NCBI GenBank assembly: GCA_050953725.1
Contig: JBMNNB010000003.1
Span: forward strand, 1-64,000
Direction: 5' to 3'
Source of the DNA: DTU053 sp012520115
GTDB taxonomy: Bacteria; Bacillota; Clostridia; Oscillospirales; Acutalibacteraceae
DNA: 64,000 bases
A model generated the notes under the pieces. That model worked only from the letters and a program-made list of their open reading frames with translations. It ran no database searches and had not been told where the DNA came from. Every line of letters starts with the position of its first letter. Positions within the stretch are counted from its first letter, which is position 1. Made by a program: the position numbers and the translations under genes. This document shows, in pieces, positions 24,345 to 33,856 of this stretch.

Positions 24345-24890
24345 TCACTTACCAGCTTTACCTTTTAGATTTTCATTGAACTTTCTTTTGTAGCTTTTGA
24401 CATTGCAAATCAATACCTCTTGCCATGCACAGTATTTATCGGCAAGGGTTACCGCATATGCCTCCTTATATCTCGGCGGGGTGGGAGTCAGTGGCCACAT
24501 ATGCCGCTTAATAATATTCTCTTCGATTTTATTAAGCTCTGTTATGGCTTTTGCATTCTTTAACGCAAAGCCCGGATGGCGATAGCCGTGCAGCCTGTGG
24601 CTGTTGTCGCCCACATGCCAGTCGTAGTAGAATAAATCGTGGAGGATTGCACCTCTGCAGACCTCTTTTATCTTCAGATTATACTTTTTTGCAAGCACGT
24701 AGCTTACATAGGCAACGCTTAAGATATGCTGGACCCTGTCGATGTCCCCGTGCTGGGGATAAATCGCCATGCCCTGCAGCTCTTCTCTGTAAAACAGTTC
24801 GCTTATATACTCAAAAAACTCCGCATCTTCTTCCTTATCCAAAGAATATGAGCGGATATAGGCATCGTAAAGAAAGCTCACACCTGACAC
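24345..24890 (-). CDS. HD-domain phosphohydrolase-like protein
   Basis: A 181-residue protein with HD-domain metal ligands: YPQHGDIDRVQHILSVAYVSY (first His), ILHDLFYYDW (the HD pair) and a later ADKYCAW aspartate. The segment IKRHMWPLTPTPPRYKEAY is typical of a small clostridial HD family. A phosphomonoesterase or phosphodiesterase on a nucleotide is the general expectation; the substrate is unknown. The start is a GTG at 24890 or the one three codons on, which is better spaced from GGAG. Confidence 0.75.
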   Translation of the reverse strand: MSGVSFLYDAYIRSYSLDKEEDAEFFEYISELFYREELQGMAIYPQHGDIDRVQHILSVAYVSYVLAKKYNLKIKEVCRGAILHDLFYYDWHVGDNSHRLHGYRHPGFALKNAKAITELNKIEENIIKRHMWPLTPTPPRYKEAYAVTLADKYCAWQEVLICNVKSYKRKFNENLKGKAGK

Positions 24891-24932
24891 TCCGTTATTT
24901 TTAATTGCTTCAAACTGACATAATATTATACA

Positions 24933-25772
24933 CTATTTTAGCTCTTGGAGAAAGAGGCTTTTCAGGTGCAGCGCCACTGCGTCCTCGTTATATGAGCCGA
25001 TTATGGCTGTGGCTATCTCTTTAAGCTCCGTGACCGCTTCGCTGACCGCATAGGCTTCGTCAGCGCATTTGAACATTGAGATGTCGTTCAGGTTGTCGCC
25101 GTAAACTACTGATTTTTCCGCATTTGTAAGCTCCTTGAGCCTTAACATACCGTTGCATTTGCTGGCGTTTGCACTGAAGACCTCAAGGAACCAGCTGTCC
25201 TCCAGATAGGTGTCGCAGTAGAAGGCAACGGATATTTCCTTAATCTCTCTTAACCTGTCGACGAGGGGCTTGAGCCGTGAGTAACTGTCAAGGATATTGA
25301 AGTATACGCAGTCGCCTGTTTCGGGGACTTTTAACTTTTCTACCCTTTCAAAGCGTCTGTAATGCCGTTTTTCTCTCTTTTTGTAAAACTCCTCGTTCTG
25401 GGGTGAGTCGATTTTCTCAAAAAGCACATCGAGTATATCCCCTTCGCTGCAGTACATAAAGGGGCAGACGTTGAAGGACTTGAATATCCCGATGATTTTT
25501 TCGGCTGTTTCTTTTTCTATCGGGACGCATTCAATGACCTTACAGCTTTTCGCATCCGCAAGAAAGACCCCGTTCATCAGCACAACGGGCAGCTGCAAAT
25601 TGAGGCAACTGAGGATTCTGCCGGCTGAGGACAGGCTTCTTGCGGTGGCTATTGAGAAAAGCATGCCCTTCTCAATCAGTGAGTTTATTATCTCAGCGGA
25701 TTTTGCGCTGATTTCGGCGTCGGAATTAAGAAGCGTTCCGTCAAGGTCGGAAATATAGATAGTTTTTTGCAT
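24933..25772 (-). CDS. HAD-superfamily Cof-type hydrolase
   Basis: A 279-residue cytoplasmic phosphatase of the Cof/type IIB HAD group. Motif I is ISDLDGTLLNSD (catalytic aspartates, residues 7-18), motif II includes FSIATARSLSSA, and motif IV is VVYGDNLNDISMF near residue 220. The cap domain lies between about 85 and 190. Usual substrates are sugar phosphates or phosphorylated cofactors; nothing here fixes one. The ATG at 25772 follows GGAGAG; a longer frame from 25793 lacks support. Confidence 0.85.
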   Translation of the reverse strand: MQKTIYISDLDGTLLNSDAEISAKSAEIINSLIEKGMLFSIATARSLSSAGRILSCLNLQLPVVLMNGVFLADAKSCKVIECVPIEKETAEKIIGIFKSFNVCPFMYCSEGDILDVLFEKIDSPQNEEFYKKREKRHYRRFERVEKLKVPETGDCVYFNILDSYSRLKPLVDRLREIKEISVAFYCDTYLEDSWFLEVFSANASKCNGMLRLKELTNAEKSVVYGDNLNDISMFKCADEAYAVSEAVTELKEIATAIIGSYNEDAVALHLKSLFLQELK

Positions 25773-26005
25773 AATCTCTCCAAAGCTGAACAAAGTAATG
25801 ACAATATGATAACCTTATTATATAATGATTTCCGAAAAGAATGTATTTTTGCCCCGGAAGTATATAGAGTTTATCACAGCGTCATTTCCTTTGCAATTAA
25901 AAATACTAAACCGCATATATTGATATTTCCAAAATAAAAAATTAAGATATTATTAAGACTTTGGCAAGAATTGTTAAGAGTAAAAGGGCGAAGAAATATT
26001 AAAAC

Positions 26006-26034
26006 TTGACAAGAACTGCTTCGTATGTTAAAAA
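26006..26034 (+). promoter_or_regulatory. Promoter of the aspS-gatCAB operon
   Basis: TTGACA (26006-26011), 17 bases and TAAAAA (26029-26034) precede the T-box leader. The -10 is imperfect. The gap 25800-26005 is AT-rich and shows no gene. Confidence 0.55.
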
Positions 26035-26043
26035 TATAAATGT

Positions 26044-26290
26044 TATGGAAGTTTCAGCTGCCATTTCGGCACGGGAGAAGACTCCGCTTTTGTGGAAAGT
26101 CTGCCAGGGATTCCGCATCATAGACTGGAAGTGCGGTTCAGATGAGTAGTAAGCCGGGGAACGCTTTGACCGTATAGTGATTTTACATTTTTATACGAGT
26201 GAGCATTTTATTATGCTAATGCGGGTGGCACCGCGGGGTTAGTATATCCCGTCCCGAAATTGTCTTTAAAGGCAGTTTCGGGCTTTTTTA
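26044..26290 (+). ncRNA. T-box leader controlling aspS-gatCAB
   Basis: The T-box core GGGTGGCACCGCGG stands at 26223-26236 and is followed by a terminator, CCCGAAATTG (26253-26262) with CAGTTTCGGG (26273-26282) and a T-run (26284-26289). Upstream is a structured region with a distal hairpin (CCGCA at 26113 to TGCGG at 26135, with CTGGAAG in the loop) as in stem I of T-boxes. Uncharged tRNA should favour the antiterminator and turn on the genes. I could not fix the specifier codon by eye; the downstream genes suggest Asp or Asn. Confidence 0.9.
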
Positions 26291-26325
26291 TTTATTTAAT
26301 AGTAACTTACTTTGGAGGGTAAAAA

Positions 26326-28059
26326 ATGTCTAAATACAGGACTCATAATTGCGGAGAACTCAGAACCGAAAATATCGGCGAAAATGTTAAAATTGCGGGC
26401 TGGGTTGACACCGTCAGAAACCACGGCGGAGTTATTTTCCTTGACCTTCGTGACCATTACGGCGTTACTCAGACAGTATTTCACGACGAGAGCCTATTGG
26501 AGGGCATATCAAGGGAATCCGTAATCAGTGTTACAGGCAAGGTCGTCGAGCGTGACGAGGATACGATAAACCCGAAGATTGCAACCGGACTTGTGGAGGT
26601 TGTGGTCGACAGTATTGAGATTTTAGGGCCTTCGCTCGCAAGGCTGCCCTTCATCCCCGGTGAGTCAACAGCCACAAGGGAGGATGTAAGGCTTAAATAC
26701 AGATTCCTTGACCTGAGAAATCCGGAGATGCACGAAATTATCGTGTTCCGCTCGAAGGTTATAAGCTATCTCAGAAAGAAGATGGAAGAGCTTGGCTTTG
26801 TGGAGATACAGACCCCCATTCTCACCTGCTCCTCCCCAGAGGGCGCAAGGGACTATCTTGTACCCAGCAGAAAGCACAAGGGCAAGTTCTACGCACTGCC
26901 CCAGGCTCCCCAGCAGTTTAAGCAGCTTTTGATGGCTTCGGGCTTTGATAAGTACTTCCAGATTGCTCCCTGCTTCAGGGATGAGGACGCAAGGCTTGAC
27001 CGCTCCCCCGGCGAATTCTATCAGCTCGACTTTGAAATGGCCTTCGCAGAGCAGGAGGATGTTCTGAATGTGGCGGAGACAGTGATATACGACACCTTTT
27101 CACATTTCTCCGACTTCCCCGTATCAAAGCCGCCCTTCAGAAGAATTCCCTATAATGAGGCTATGCTGACTTACGGCTCTGATAAGCCTGACCTTCGCAA
27201 CCCTCTTATTATTAAGGATTTGACAGACCTCTTCGCAGAAGTCGACTTCCCCGCCTTTAAGGGCAGGCCCGTAAGAGGCATTAAGGCTGACTGCTCGAAT
27301 AAGTCCCGCTCCTTCTTTGAAAATATGCTCAAGTTCGCCCTTTCTATCGGCATGAAGGGTCTCGGTTATTTAACCCTTGCGGGCGACATATTTAAGGGCC
27401 CGATTGATAAGTTCCTTAATCCTGAGCAGAAGGCAGAGCTTATTAGAATAGTTGATTTAAAGGACAATGAAACTGTCTTCTTTATCTGCGACGAGCTGCC
27501 CATAGTCAACACCTATGCGGGTCAGATAAGGACAGAGCTTTGCAACCAGCTTGACTTGCTTGACAAGGACCGCTATGAGATGTGCTTTATCATTGATTAT
27601 CCGATGTATGAGATAAACGAGGAGACAGGCAAGATAGACTTTACGCACAACCCCTTCTCAATGCCCCAGGGCGGTCTTGAGGCACTTGAAAATGAAGACC
27701 CGCTGACCATACTTGCCTATCAGTATGACATTGTCTGCAACGGCGTTGAGCTTTCCTCCGGCGCTGTGAGAAACCATCACCCGGATATTATGAAGAAGGC
27801 CTTTGAGATTGCAGGCTATTCACATGAGGAATTAAAGGCAAAGTTCGGAGCATTGTATACCGCATTCACCTACGGCGCACCGCCCCATGCAGGCATGGCT
27901 CCCGGTGTTGACAGAATGGTAATGCTGCTGACAGGCAGAAGCAATATCAGGGATGTCATTGCCTTCCCGCTCAACTCGAACGCACAGGACCTGCTGCTTG
28001 GCGCACCGAACGAGGTCACCGAAAAGCAGCTGCGTGAGGTTCACATTAAGCTTAGATAA
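26326..28059 (+). CDS. aspS: Aspartyl-tRNA synthetase
   Basis: A bacterial-type class II synthetase of 577 residues that attaches Asp to tRNA. The N-terminal OB-fold anticodon domain begins with VKIAGWVDTVRNHGG. Motif 2 is FRDEDARLDRSPGEFYQLD, the GAD-type insertion lies at about 285-400, and motif 3 is GMAPGVDRMVMLL. His33 in the RNHGG loop matches the residue reported for non-discriminating AspRS (Leu in the discriminating E. coli type); this is from memory. With GatCAB encoded next, it may also make Asp-tRNA(Asn). The start is ATG 26326 with GGAGGG six bases upstream. It is the first gene after the T-box. Confidence 0.95.
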   Translation: MSKYRTHNCGELRTENIGENVKIAGWVDTVRNHGGVIFLDLRDHYGVTQTVFHDESLLEGISRESVISVTGKVVERDEDTINPKIATGLVEVVVDSIEILGPSLARLPFIPGESTATREDVRLKYRFLDLRNPEMHEIIVFRSKVISYLRKKMEELGFVEIQTPILTCSSPEGARDYLVPSRKHKGKFYALPQAPQQFKQLLMASGFDKYFQIAPCFRDEDARLDRSPGEFYQLDFEMAFAEQEDVLNVAETVIYDTFSHFSDFPVSKPPFRRIPYNEAMLTYGSDKPDLRNPLIIKDLTDLFAEVDFPAFKGRPVRGIKADCSNKSRSFFENMLKFALSIGMKGLGYLTLAGDIFKGPIDKFLNPEQKAELIRIVDLKDNETVFFICDELPIVNTYAGQIRTELCNQLDLLDKDRYEMCFIIDYPMYEINEETGKIDFTHNPFSMPQGGLEALENEDPLTILAYQYDIVCNGVELSSGAVRNHHPDIMKKAFEIAGYSHEELKAKFGALYTAFTYGAPPHAGMAPGVDRMVMLLTGRSNIRDVIAFPLNSNAQDLLLGAPNEVTEKQLREVHIKLR

Positions 28060-28094
28060 GTACACGGCAAAATAAATCAGGTTAGGAGGATATT

Positions 28095-28397
28095 ATGGTT
28101 TCGGTAGATGAGATTAAGAGAATAGCTGCGCTCGCTAAACTCCACTTGACAGAAGAAGAAACAGCGCTGCTCGCCGAGCAGATGAGCAGTATTGTTGCTT
28201 TTGCCGATGAAATCAATAATTCCAAGCTTCCCGTTTCAGAGGAAGTACTGATCAATGAATATGACAGGACCGAGTTCAGAGAGGACGAGGTCGTTCCTTC
28301 AAGCGATGTAAGCGATATTCTCAATAATTCCGGCGGCACGCAGGGCAATTTCTTCATGGCAAAAGACAAAGCAAAGGCAGGCAGAAGATATGGCTGA
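28095..28397 (+). CDS. gatC: Asp/Glu-tRNA amidotransferase subunit C
   Basis: A 100-residue subunit that stabilises GatA and GatB. The family pattern IKRIAALAKLHLTEEE starts the protein, and the tail has the RTEFREDEVVPS segment that wraps around GatA. GGAGG precedes the ATG. It overlaps gatA by 8 bp. Confidence 0.93.
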   Translation: MVSVDEIKRIAALAKLHLTEEETALLAEQMSSIVAFADEINNSKLPVSEEVLINEYDRTEFREDEVVPSSDVSDILNNSGGTQGNFFMAKDKAKAGRRYG

Positions 28398-29844
28398 TAT
28401 TAAGCATTACAGAGAGTTACTGAAAACAAAGGCTCTTTCCTGCACAGAGCTGACAGAAGCCTTTTTAAGTGCTGCCGAGAAGGAAAACCCCGAGCTTAAC
28501 GCATACATCAGCATTACGAAAGACGCTGCATTAAAGACCGCCGCCGAGGTGGACGCTAAAATTGCAAGGGGCGAGGAATTAGGGCCCCTTGAGGGTATTC
28601 CCGTTGTCATTAAGGACAACATCTGCACTAAGGGAATCAGGACCACCTGTGCATCCAGAATGCTTGAAAACTATGTGCCCTTCTATGATGCCACCGTCTG
28701 GGAGCTTCTTAATGCGCAGGGCGCAGTTCTCATAGGCAAGGGCAATATGGACGAGTTTGCAATGGGCTCGACGAACGAGACCTCATATTTCGGCAGGGCA
28801 AAGAATCCCCACAATTACGATTATGTTGCGGGCGGCAGCTCCGGCGGAGTTGCGGCTGCCGTTGCGGGCAAGCTGGCCGCTTTCGGCATAGGCACCGACA
28901 CGGGCGGTTCTATAAGGCAGCCTGCGAGCTTCTGCGGCGTCTACGGCTTAAAGCCCACCTACGGCGCAGTTTCCCGCTACGGAATTGTGGCTCATGCTTC
29001 ATCCTTTGACCAGGCGGGTGTTTTGGCTAACTCTGCAGAGGACACCGCACTTGTCTTTGATGCTATTTCGAAGCGTGATGAGAGGGATATGACGTCTGTC
29101 GGCTCTAAGGTAAGTTCATATGAGAATCTCGGCAGGTCTATTAAGGGCTTAAAAATCGGCATCGCTTCCGAGGACTTAGTTGCCTCCGATGAGGAAGTAA
29201 ATGCGGCTGTGGAGAATGCTAAAGAGATTTTCAAGTCCCTCGGCGCTGAGATTGTGGAAATCAAGCTGCCCTTTATTAAGGACTGTCTGCCCGTCTATTA
29301 CATCCTTGCCTGCGCTGAGGCTTCGTCTAACCTCGGTAAGTTTGACGGCGTAAGATACGGCTACCATGCAGAGGATTATGACGACGTCTGGGATATGATG
29401 TCCCGCACAAGGAGCGAGGGCTTCGGCGACGAGGTCAAGAGAAGGATAATTCTCGGCACCTATGTTTTAAGCTCCGGCTATTTTGACGCTTACTATAAAA
29501 AGGCTCAGCGTCTGCGTGCGAGCATAACAAAGGAATTTGATAAGATACTTGATACCTGCGATATGATACTTGCGCCGACTGTGCCGATAACTCCCTTAAA
29601 GGCGGGCGCACAGATGAGTCCCGTTGACCTTTACAGAACGGATATCTGCACCTGTGCCGTTAATATTGTCGGACTTCCGTCAATGTCCGTTCCCGCAGGC
29701 TTTACTGAAAATGACCTGCCTGTCGGCGTGCAGCTTATCGGCGGCAGGTTTAAAGAGGATGTAATCCTCAATGCTGCCTATGCTTTCGAGAAGGCAACCG
29801 AAGGCAGGTATATTAAATCCTTGGAAATGGGGTGCGGCATATGA
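28390..29844 (+). CDS. gatA: Asp/Glu-tRNA amidotransferase subunit A
   Basis: The amidase subunit that frees ammonia from glutamine for conversion of Glu-tRNA(Gln) or Asp-tRNA(Asn). The amidase-signature catalytic triad is visible: the lysine in GIPVVIKDNICTKG (about residue 78), and the two serines in AGGSSGGVAAAVAG (about 153-166) and GTDTGGSIRQPASF. The length of 484 residues is standard. It is coupled to gatC upstream and gatB downstream by short overlaps. Confidence 0.96.
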   Translation: MADIKHYRELLKTKALSCTELTEAFLSAAEKENPELNAYISITKDAALKTAAEVDAKIARGEELGPLEGIPVVIKDNICTKGIRTTCASRMLENYVPFYDATVWELLNAQGAVLIGKGNMDEFAMGSTNETSYFGRAKNPHNYDYVAGGSSGGVAAAVAGKLAAFGIGTDTGGSIRQPASFCGVYGLKPTYGAVSRYGIVAHASSFDQAGVLANSAEDTALVFDAISKRDERDMTSVGSKVSSYENLGRSIKGLKIGIASEDLVASDEEVNAAVENAKEIFKSLGAEIVEIKLPFIKDCLPVYYILACAEASSNLGKFDGVRYGYHAEDYDDVWDMMSRTRSEGFGDEVKRRIILGTYVLSSGYFDAYYKKAQRLRASITKEFDKILDTCDMILAPTVPITPLKAGAQMSPVDLYRTDICTCAVNIVGLPSMSVPAGFTENDLPVGVQLIGGRFKEDVILNAAYAFEKATEGRYIKSLEMGCGI

Positions 29845-31253
29845 TGTGGGAAATGGTTATAGGTCTTGAGACCCATATAGAGCTTTCCACTAAGACTAAG
29901 ATATTCTGCTCATGCACCACTCAGTTCGGCGGTGAGCCGAATACACACTGCTGTCCCGTCTGCACCGGTCAGCCGGGTTCGCTCCCAAATCTTAATAAAA
30001 AGGTTGTTAAATACGGTGCGATGGCAGGCGTGGCACTGGGTTGTCATATCAACCTTGTTTCAAAGATGGACAGAAAGCACTATGTCTATCCCGATATGCC
30101 TAAGGCTTATCAGATTTCGCAGTTTGATATTCCCCTTTGCGAGCACGGCAAGGTCGAGCTTGAAAACGGAAGTGTAATCAGAGTAGTCCGTATCCATATC
30201 GAGGAGGACGCGGGCAAGCTCATTCACGAGGGCGGCAACTACCTTGTGGACTACAACCGCTGCGGCGTACCGCTTATTGAGATAGTAACCGCTCCCGATT
30301 TCAGGAGCGTTGAGGATGTACTTTTATATCTCGATAAGCTTCAGGGCATTATGCGCACAATAGGCATTTCAGACTGCCGTATGCAGGAGGGCTCACTGCG
30401 CTGTGACGTAAACATTTCCATTCGTCCTAAAGGAGCAGAGGCATTCGGCACAAGGACGGAGATAAAGAACCTTAACTCCTTTACCGCAATAGAGAACGCC
30501 ATTAACTATGAATTCGAGCGTCAGGTGGAAATCCTCGAAAGCGGCGGTCAGGTCGAGCAGGAGACGCTGCACTTTAACTCCGACACCGGCGAGACCCGCA
30601 GCATGAGGGATAAGGAGAACGCAAACGATTACAGGTACTTCAGGGAGCCGGATGTGGTAACCGTAAGGCTTTCACAGGAGGAGTATGACGAGATAGTCGC
30701 TTCCATGCCTGAATTGCCCGAGCAGAGGCTCAAGAGGTATGTTGAGGAGTATAACCTGACCGAGGCTGACGCAAGGCTGCTTGTCAAATACAGGAAGGTT
30801 GCGGAGTTCTTTGAGGCTGCGGCTGACATTGACGCAAAGTCTGCGGCTGCCTTTATACTGACGAATATCTTCAAGTCCGTTCCTACTGAAGTTCAGCGTG
30901 AGGAGTGGAATATAAAACTTTCGGCAGAGAACTTCAGAGAGCTTGTTAAGCTCACGGCAGAGGGCAAAATCAATAAGAATATTGCAAAGCGTGTGCTTGA
31001 CAGGATGCTTGAAACTGCCCTCTCCCCCGCCGAGATTATCGAGAAGGAAAAGCTCGGCGGCATTGACAACAAGGAGTTTGAGGCTGTCTGCAGAAAGGCC
31101 ATTGAGGAGAATCCCGCCGCTGTGGCAGACTACAAGGCCGGCAAGGAAAAGGCGCTTCAGGCTCTTATCGGCTATGTAATGAGGCTCACAAGGGGTACCG
31201 CCAATCCCGCAGAAACTACTGAGGAATTGAAAAAGCTACTCGAAACTGTATAA
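29841..31253 (+). CDS. gatB: Asp/Glu-tRNA amidotransferase subunit B
   Basis: The subunit that phosphorylates and amidates the misacylated aminoacyl-tRNA. It opens MVIGLETHIELSTKTKIFC and carries a zinc-binding cysteine cluster (CSCTTQFGG, then HCCPVC). It has the conserved DMPKAYQISQFDIPLC segment and ends in a helical YqeY-like tail domain (about 320-470). Start choice: the ATG at 29841 (or 29844) overlaps the gatA stop; the open frame reaches a GTG at 29832, but MMWEMVIGLE is the usual N-terminus. It is the last gene of the operon. Confidence 0.95.
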   Translation: MMWEMVIGLETHIELSTKTKIFCSCTTQFGGEPNTHCCPVCTGQPGSLPNLNKKVVKYGAMAGVALGCHINLVSKMDRKHYVYPDMPKAYQISQFDIPLCEHGKVELENGSVIRVVRIHIEEDAGKLIHEGGNYLVDYNRCGVPLIEIVTAPDFRSVEDVLLYLDKLQGIMRTIGISDCRMQEGSLRCDVNISIRPKGAEAFGTRTEIKNLNSFTAIENAINYEFERQVEILESGGQVEQETLHFNSDTGETRSMRDKENANDYRYFREPDVVTVRLSQEEYDEIVASMPELPEQRLKRYVEEYNLTEADARLLVKYRKVAEFFEAAADIDAKSAAAFILTNIFKSVPTEVQREEWNIKLSAENFRELVKLTAEGKINKNIAKRVLDRMLETALSPAEIIEKEKLGGIDNKEFEAVCRKAIEENPAAVADYKAGKEKALQALIGYVMRLTRGTANPAETTEELKKLLETV

Positions 31254-31260
31254 TACCTCA

Positions 31261-31290
31261 GGGCAGAGCGAAAAACTCTGCCCTTATTTA
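31261..31290 (+). terminator. Terminator after gatB
   Basis: GGGCAGAG and CTCTGCCC form an 8-bp stem followed by TTATTTATTT. Confidence 0.82.
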
Positions 31291-31403
31291 TTTACTCTGA
31301 TTGAGTTTTGGGGCATAATGTGTTAATCTGTATGAAAGTAATCTGTAACCTGTTTTTCAAATCTTAATATTATAATTATGATAAACTTTTTCGGAGGGGC
31401 ATT

Positions 31404-32564
31404 TTGATAAGGTTGATTGCAAACAGAATACTGAAGGAGAAGTCAAAGCCCTCTCTTTCAAACAGGCATGTCTACGGACTTGTATCCTCATGCGTAGGTA
31501 TCGCCCTGAACATCATTCTTTTTATAATTAAGCTCACGGCTGCCCTGTTAAGCGGCTCTGCCTCCATTATTGCGGATGCGGTAAACAATATTTCCGACGC
31601 CGCTTCTTCGGTCATTACCCTTTTCGGCTTTAAGTTTGCAAAGCAGGGGGCGGACACGGAGCACCCTTACGGTCACGGCAGAATCGAGTATGTTGCGGGC
31701 TTTCTTGTGTCTCTGCTCATTATCGTCATGGGCTTCGAGACAGGCAAACACGCCTTAAAGCGCATAATTACTCCTGCCGAGATTTCACTTGACTATATTA
31801 CGATTATCATTTTGTGCGTATCGCTTTTCATTAAGCTGTATATGTACTTATATAACAAGAGAATCGGCAAGGCCATAAACTCAGCCTCGATGATTGCGAC
31901 AGCCCAGGACAGCATAAGCGACGTGGTGGCGACTTCGGGAGTTCTGGCCGCAATACTTCTTACAAGGTTTACCTCCCTTTATGCTGACGGAATCTGTGCG
32001 GCGATAGTATCGATTTTCATAATCTACACGGGCTTTACTTCGGCAAGGCAATCGGTTGCGCTGCTTATAGGCAAGGCGCCGTCTAAGGATTTTATTAAGG
32101 AGCTTGAGAGCATTGTGCTGTCCCACAAGGGTGTGTCGGGGCTGCACGATATCTCGTATCACGACTACGGCCCCGAGAGGAAAATGGTATCGCTGCATGC
32201 GGAGATGTCCTCGGAATATGACATAAACGCAGCCCATGACCTTATTGATATTATCGAAAGGGAGCTGCTCGAAAGGCTCGGCGTTGAGGCTGTTGTGCAT
32301 ATTGACCCGGTCAGGTGCGACTCCTATTTTGAGGAGGTAAAGGAAAGTCTGTCGGCTGCGGTCAGAGGTGTGAACGAGAACTATTCGATACATGATTTGC
32401 GGGTTCTGCGGACTCCCGACGGTCTGACGCTGTATTTTGACACCAGCGTTCCCTTTGAGGAAAGGGCGGCGGACAAGGACATCAAGGCGCAGCTCACTAA
32501 GGCCGTCAAGCAGCTTGACCCCACATATCATGCGGTTATTACCATAGACAGACGTGATGTATAA
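31404..32564 (+). CDS. Cation diffusion facilitator (CDF) family transporter
   Basis: A 386-residue protein with six predicted helices in the first 220 residues and a cytoplasmic C-terminal ferredoxin-like domain. CDF signatures are SASIIADAVNNISDAASSV, with aspartates of the metal site on helix 2, and the matching ATAQDSISDVVATSGV on helix 5. The family exports Zn, Mn, Fe or Co with proton exchange; the metal is not evident. A further C-terminal segment of about 90 residues (VRCDSYFEEVKESL onwards) extends past the usual end. It starts at TTG 31404 after GGAGGGG. It is the first gene of a three-gene run. Confidence 0.88.
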   Translation: MIRLIANRILKEKSKPSLSNRHVYGLVSSCVGIALNIILFIIKLTAALLSGSASIIADAVNNISDAASSVITLFGFKFAKQGADTEHPYGHGRIEYVAGFLVSLLIIVMGFETGKHALKRIITPAEISLDYITIIILCVSLFIKLYMYLYNKRIGKAINSASMIATAQDSISDVVATSGVLAAILLTRFTSLYADGICAAIVSIFIIYTGFTSARQSVALLIGKAPSKDFIKELESIVLSHKGVSGLHDISYHDYGPERKMVSLHAEMSSEYDINAAHDLIDIIERELLERLGVEAVVHIDPVRCDSYFEEVKESLSAAVRGVNENYSIHDLRVLRTPDGLTLYFDTSVPFEERAADKDIKAQLTKAVKQLDPTYHAVITIDRRDV

Positions 32565-32576
32565 AGGAGAGCGGAC

Positions 32577-33842
32577 ATGGATACTTACAGACACGAAATT
32601 ATAGTTGCAGGCGGAGGCTTTACGGGCGTTGCGGCGGCTGTCGCTGCGGCAAGAGAGGGTCGTGACGTGCTGCTTGTGGAAAAGAGCGGTTTTTTGGGCG
32701 GTGCGGCTACGAACTGCCTTGTAAACCCCTTTATGAACTACTTCTGCAAGGACATGGAAACGGGCGAAAGCACACCCATAAACAGAGGCTTTTTTGAGGA
32801 AATACTGAATGAATTAAAGGCTATGGGCGGACTGCATGAGAATAAAAGGACATTTAATGAGGAGTATCTTAAAATCGTTCTGGACAGGCTCTGCGCCAAA
32901 TACAATGTCAAGGTGCTGCTGCATACAATCATCACCGATGTTATTAAAGAGGGCGACAGGATTACATATCTTGAGGCTTACAGCACGGGACAAAAGCTGA
33001 AACTCGCCGCAGAATGCTTTATAGACGCAAGCGGCGATGCGAATCTGGCAGCTTTAGCTGGCTGCGACTTTCAGCTCGGCAGAGAGGAGGACGGTCTTTG
33101 CCAGCCAATGACACTGTGCCTGAGAATTGCGAATATTACGGCGAAGAATATACGGGAATTACGTCCCTATATGAACGAGATGTTCAATAAGCTTCAGGCC
33201 GAGGGCAAAATCAAGAACCCGAGGGAGAACATACTTTTCTTTGAGCATATGTCCGAGGGAGTTATTCACTTTAATACGACCCGTATTATAAAGAAAAACC
33301 CCACCAATCCCTTTGATTTAAGCTATGCGGAGGCTGCCGCAAGGGAGCAGGGGCTTGAGCTGCTTAACTTCCTTAAAGAGTATGTTCCCGGCTTTGAGAA
33401 CGCAACTCTCATCATGACCGCCGCTGAAATCGGCGTCAGGGAGAGCAGAAAGGTCATCGGCGAGTATGTTTTGCAGGCGGAAGACCTGTTAGAATGCAAG
33501 CAGTTTGAGGACTCCGTCGCAAGAGGCGCCTATGAGGTCGACATCCATAATCCCAGCGGCACCGGTACCGTTATTAAGAGGCTGCCCGAGGGCAAGTACT
33601 ACACCATTCCTTACAGGTCGCTGGTTCCTTTAAAGGTATCGAATATGCTTGTGGCGGGCAGGTGCATTTCCTCGTCCCATGAGGCCCAGTCCGCATACAG
33701 GGTCATTCCGATTGTCTGCTGCATAGGCGAGGGTGCAGGCACTGCCGCAGCGGTATTTGTGGAGAATAAAAACGGCGCAATGAAAGAAGTTGACATAAAA
33801 GAGGTTCAGAGAAGGCTTACTAAACACAATGCTCTTTATTAA
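32577..33842 (+). CDS. FAD-dependent oxidoreductase (FAD_oxidored family)
   Basis: A 421-residue flavoprotein. The N-terminal dinucleotide-binding motif is IIVAGGGFTGVAAAVAAARE (residues 8-27), followed by KSGFLGGAATNCLVNPFMNY. The segment ECFIDASGDANLAALAG is the second FAD-contacting motif, and the C-terminus has MLVAGRCISSSHEAQSAYR. Such proteins (Pfam FAD_oxidored group) often act on glycosidic or polyol substrates or link to secreted carbohydrate enzymes; the substrate is unknown. A GGAGAG site precedes the ATG, 12 bases after the CDF stop. Confidence 0.85.
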   Translation: MDTYRHEIIVAGGGFTGVAAAVAAAREGRDVLLVEKSGFLGGAATNCLVNPFMNYFCKDMETGESTPINRGFFEEILNELKAMGGLHENKRTFNEEYLKIVLDRLCAKYNVKVLLHTIITDVIKEGDRITYLEAYSTGQKLKLAAECFIDASGDANLAALAGCDFQLGREEDGLCQPMTLCLRIANITAKNIRELRPYMNEMFNKLQAEGKIKNPRENILFFEHMSEGVIHFNTTRIIKKNPTNPFDLSYAEAAAREQGLELLNFLKEYVPGFENATLIMTAAEIGVRESRKVIGEYVLQAEDLLECKQFEDSVARGAYEVDIHNPSGTGTVIKRLPEGKYYTIPYRSLVPLKVSNMLVAGRCISSSHEAQSAYRVIPIVCCIGEGAGTAAAVFVENKNGAMKEVDIKEVQRRLTKHNALY

Positions 33843-33856
33843 AGATGTGAGGGTGT

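Noticed and set aside
26044..31253. That GatCAB implies this organism lacks AsnRS
   Set aside because: asnS is present at 53638-55011 with AsnRS-specific motifs.
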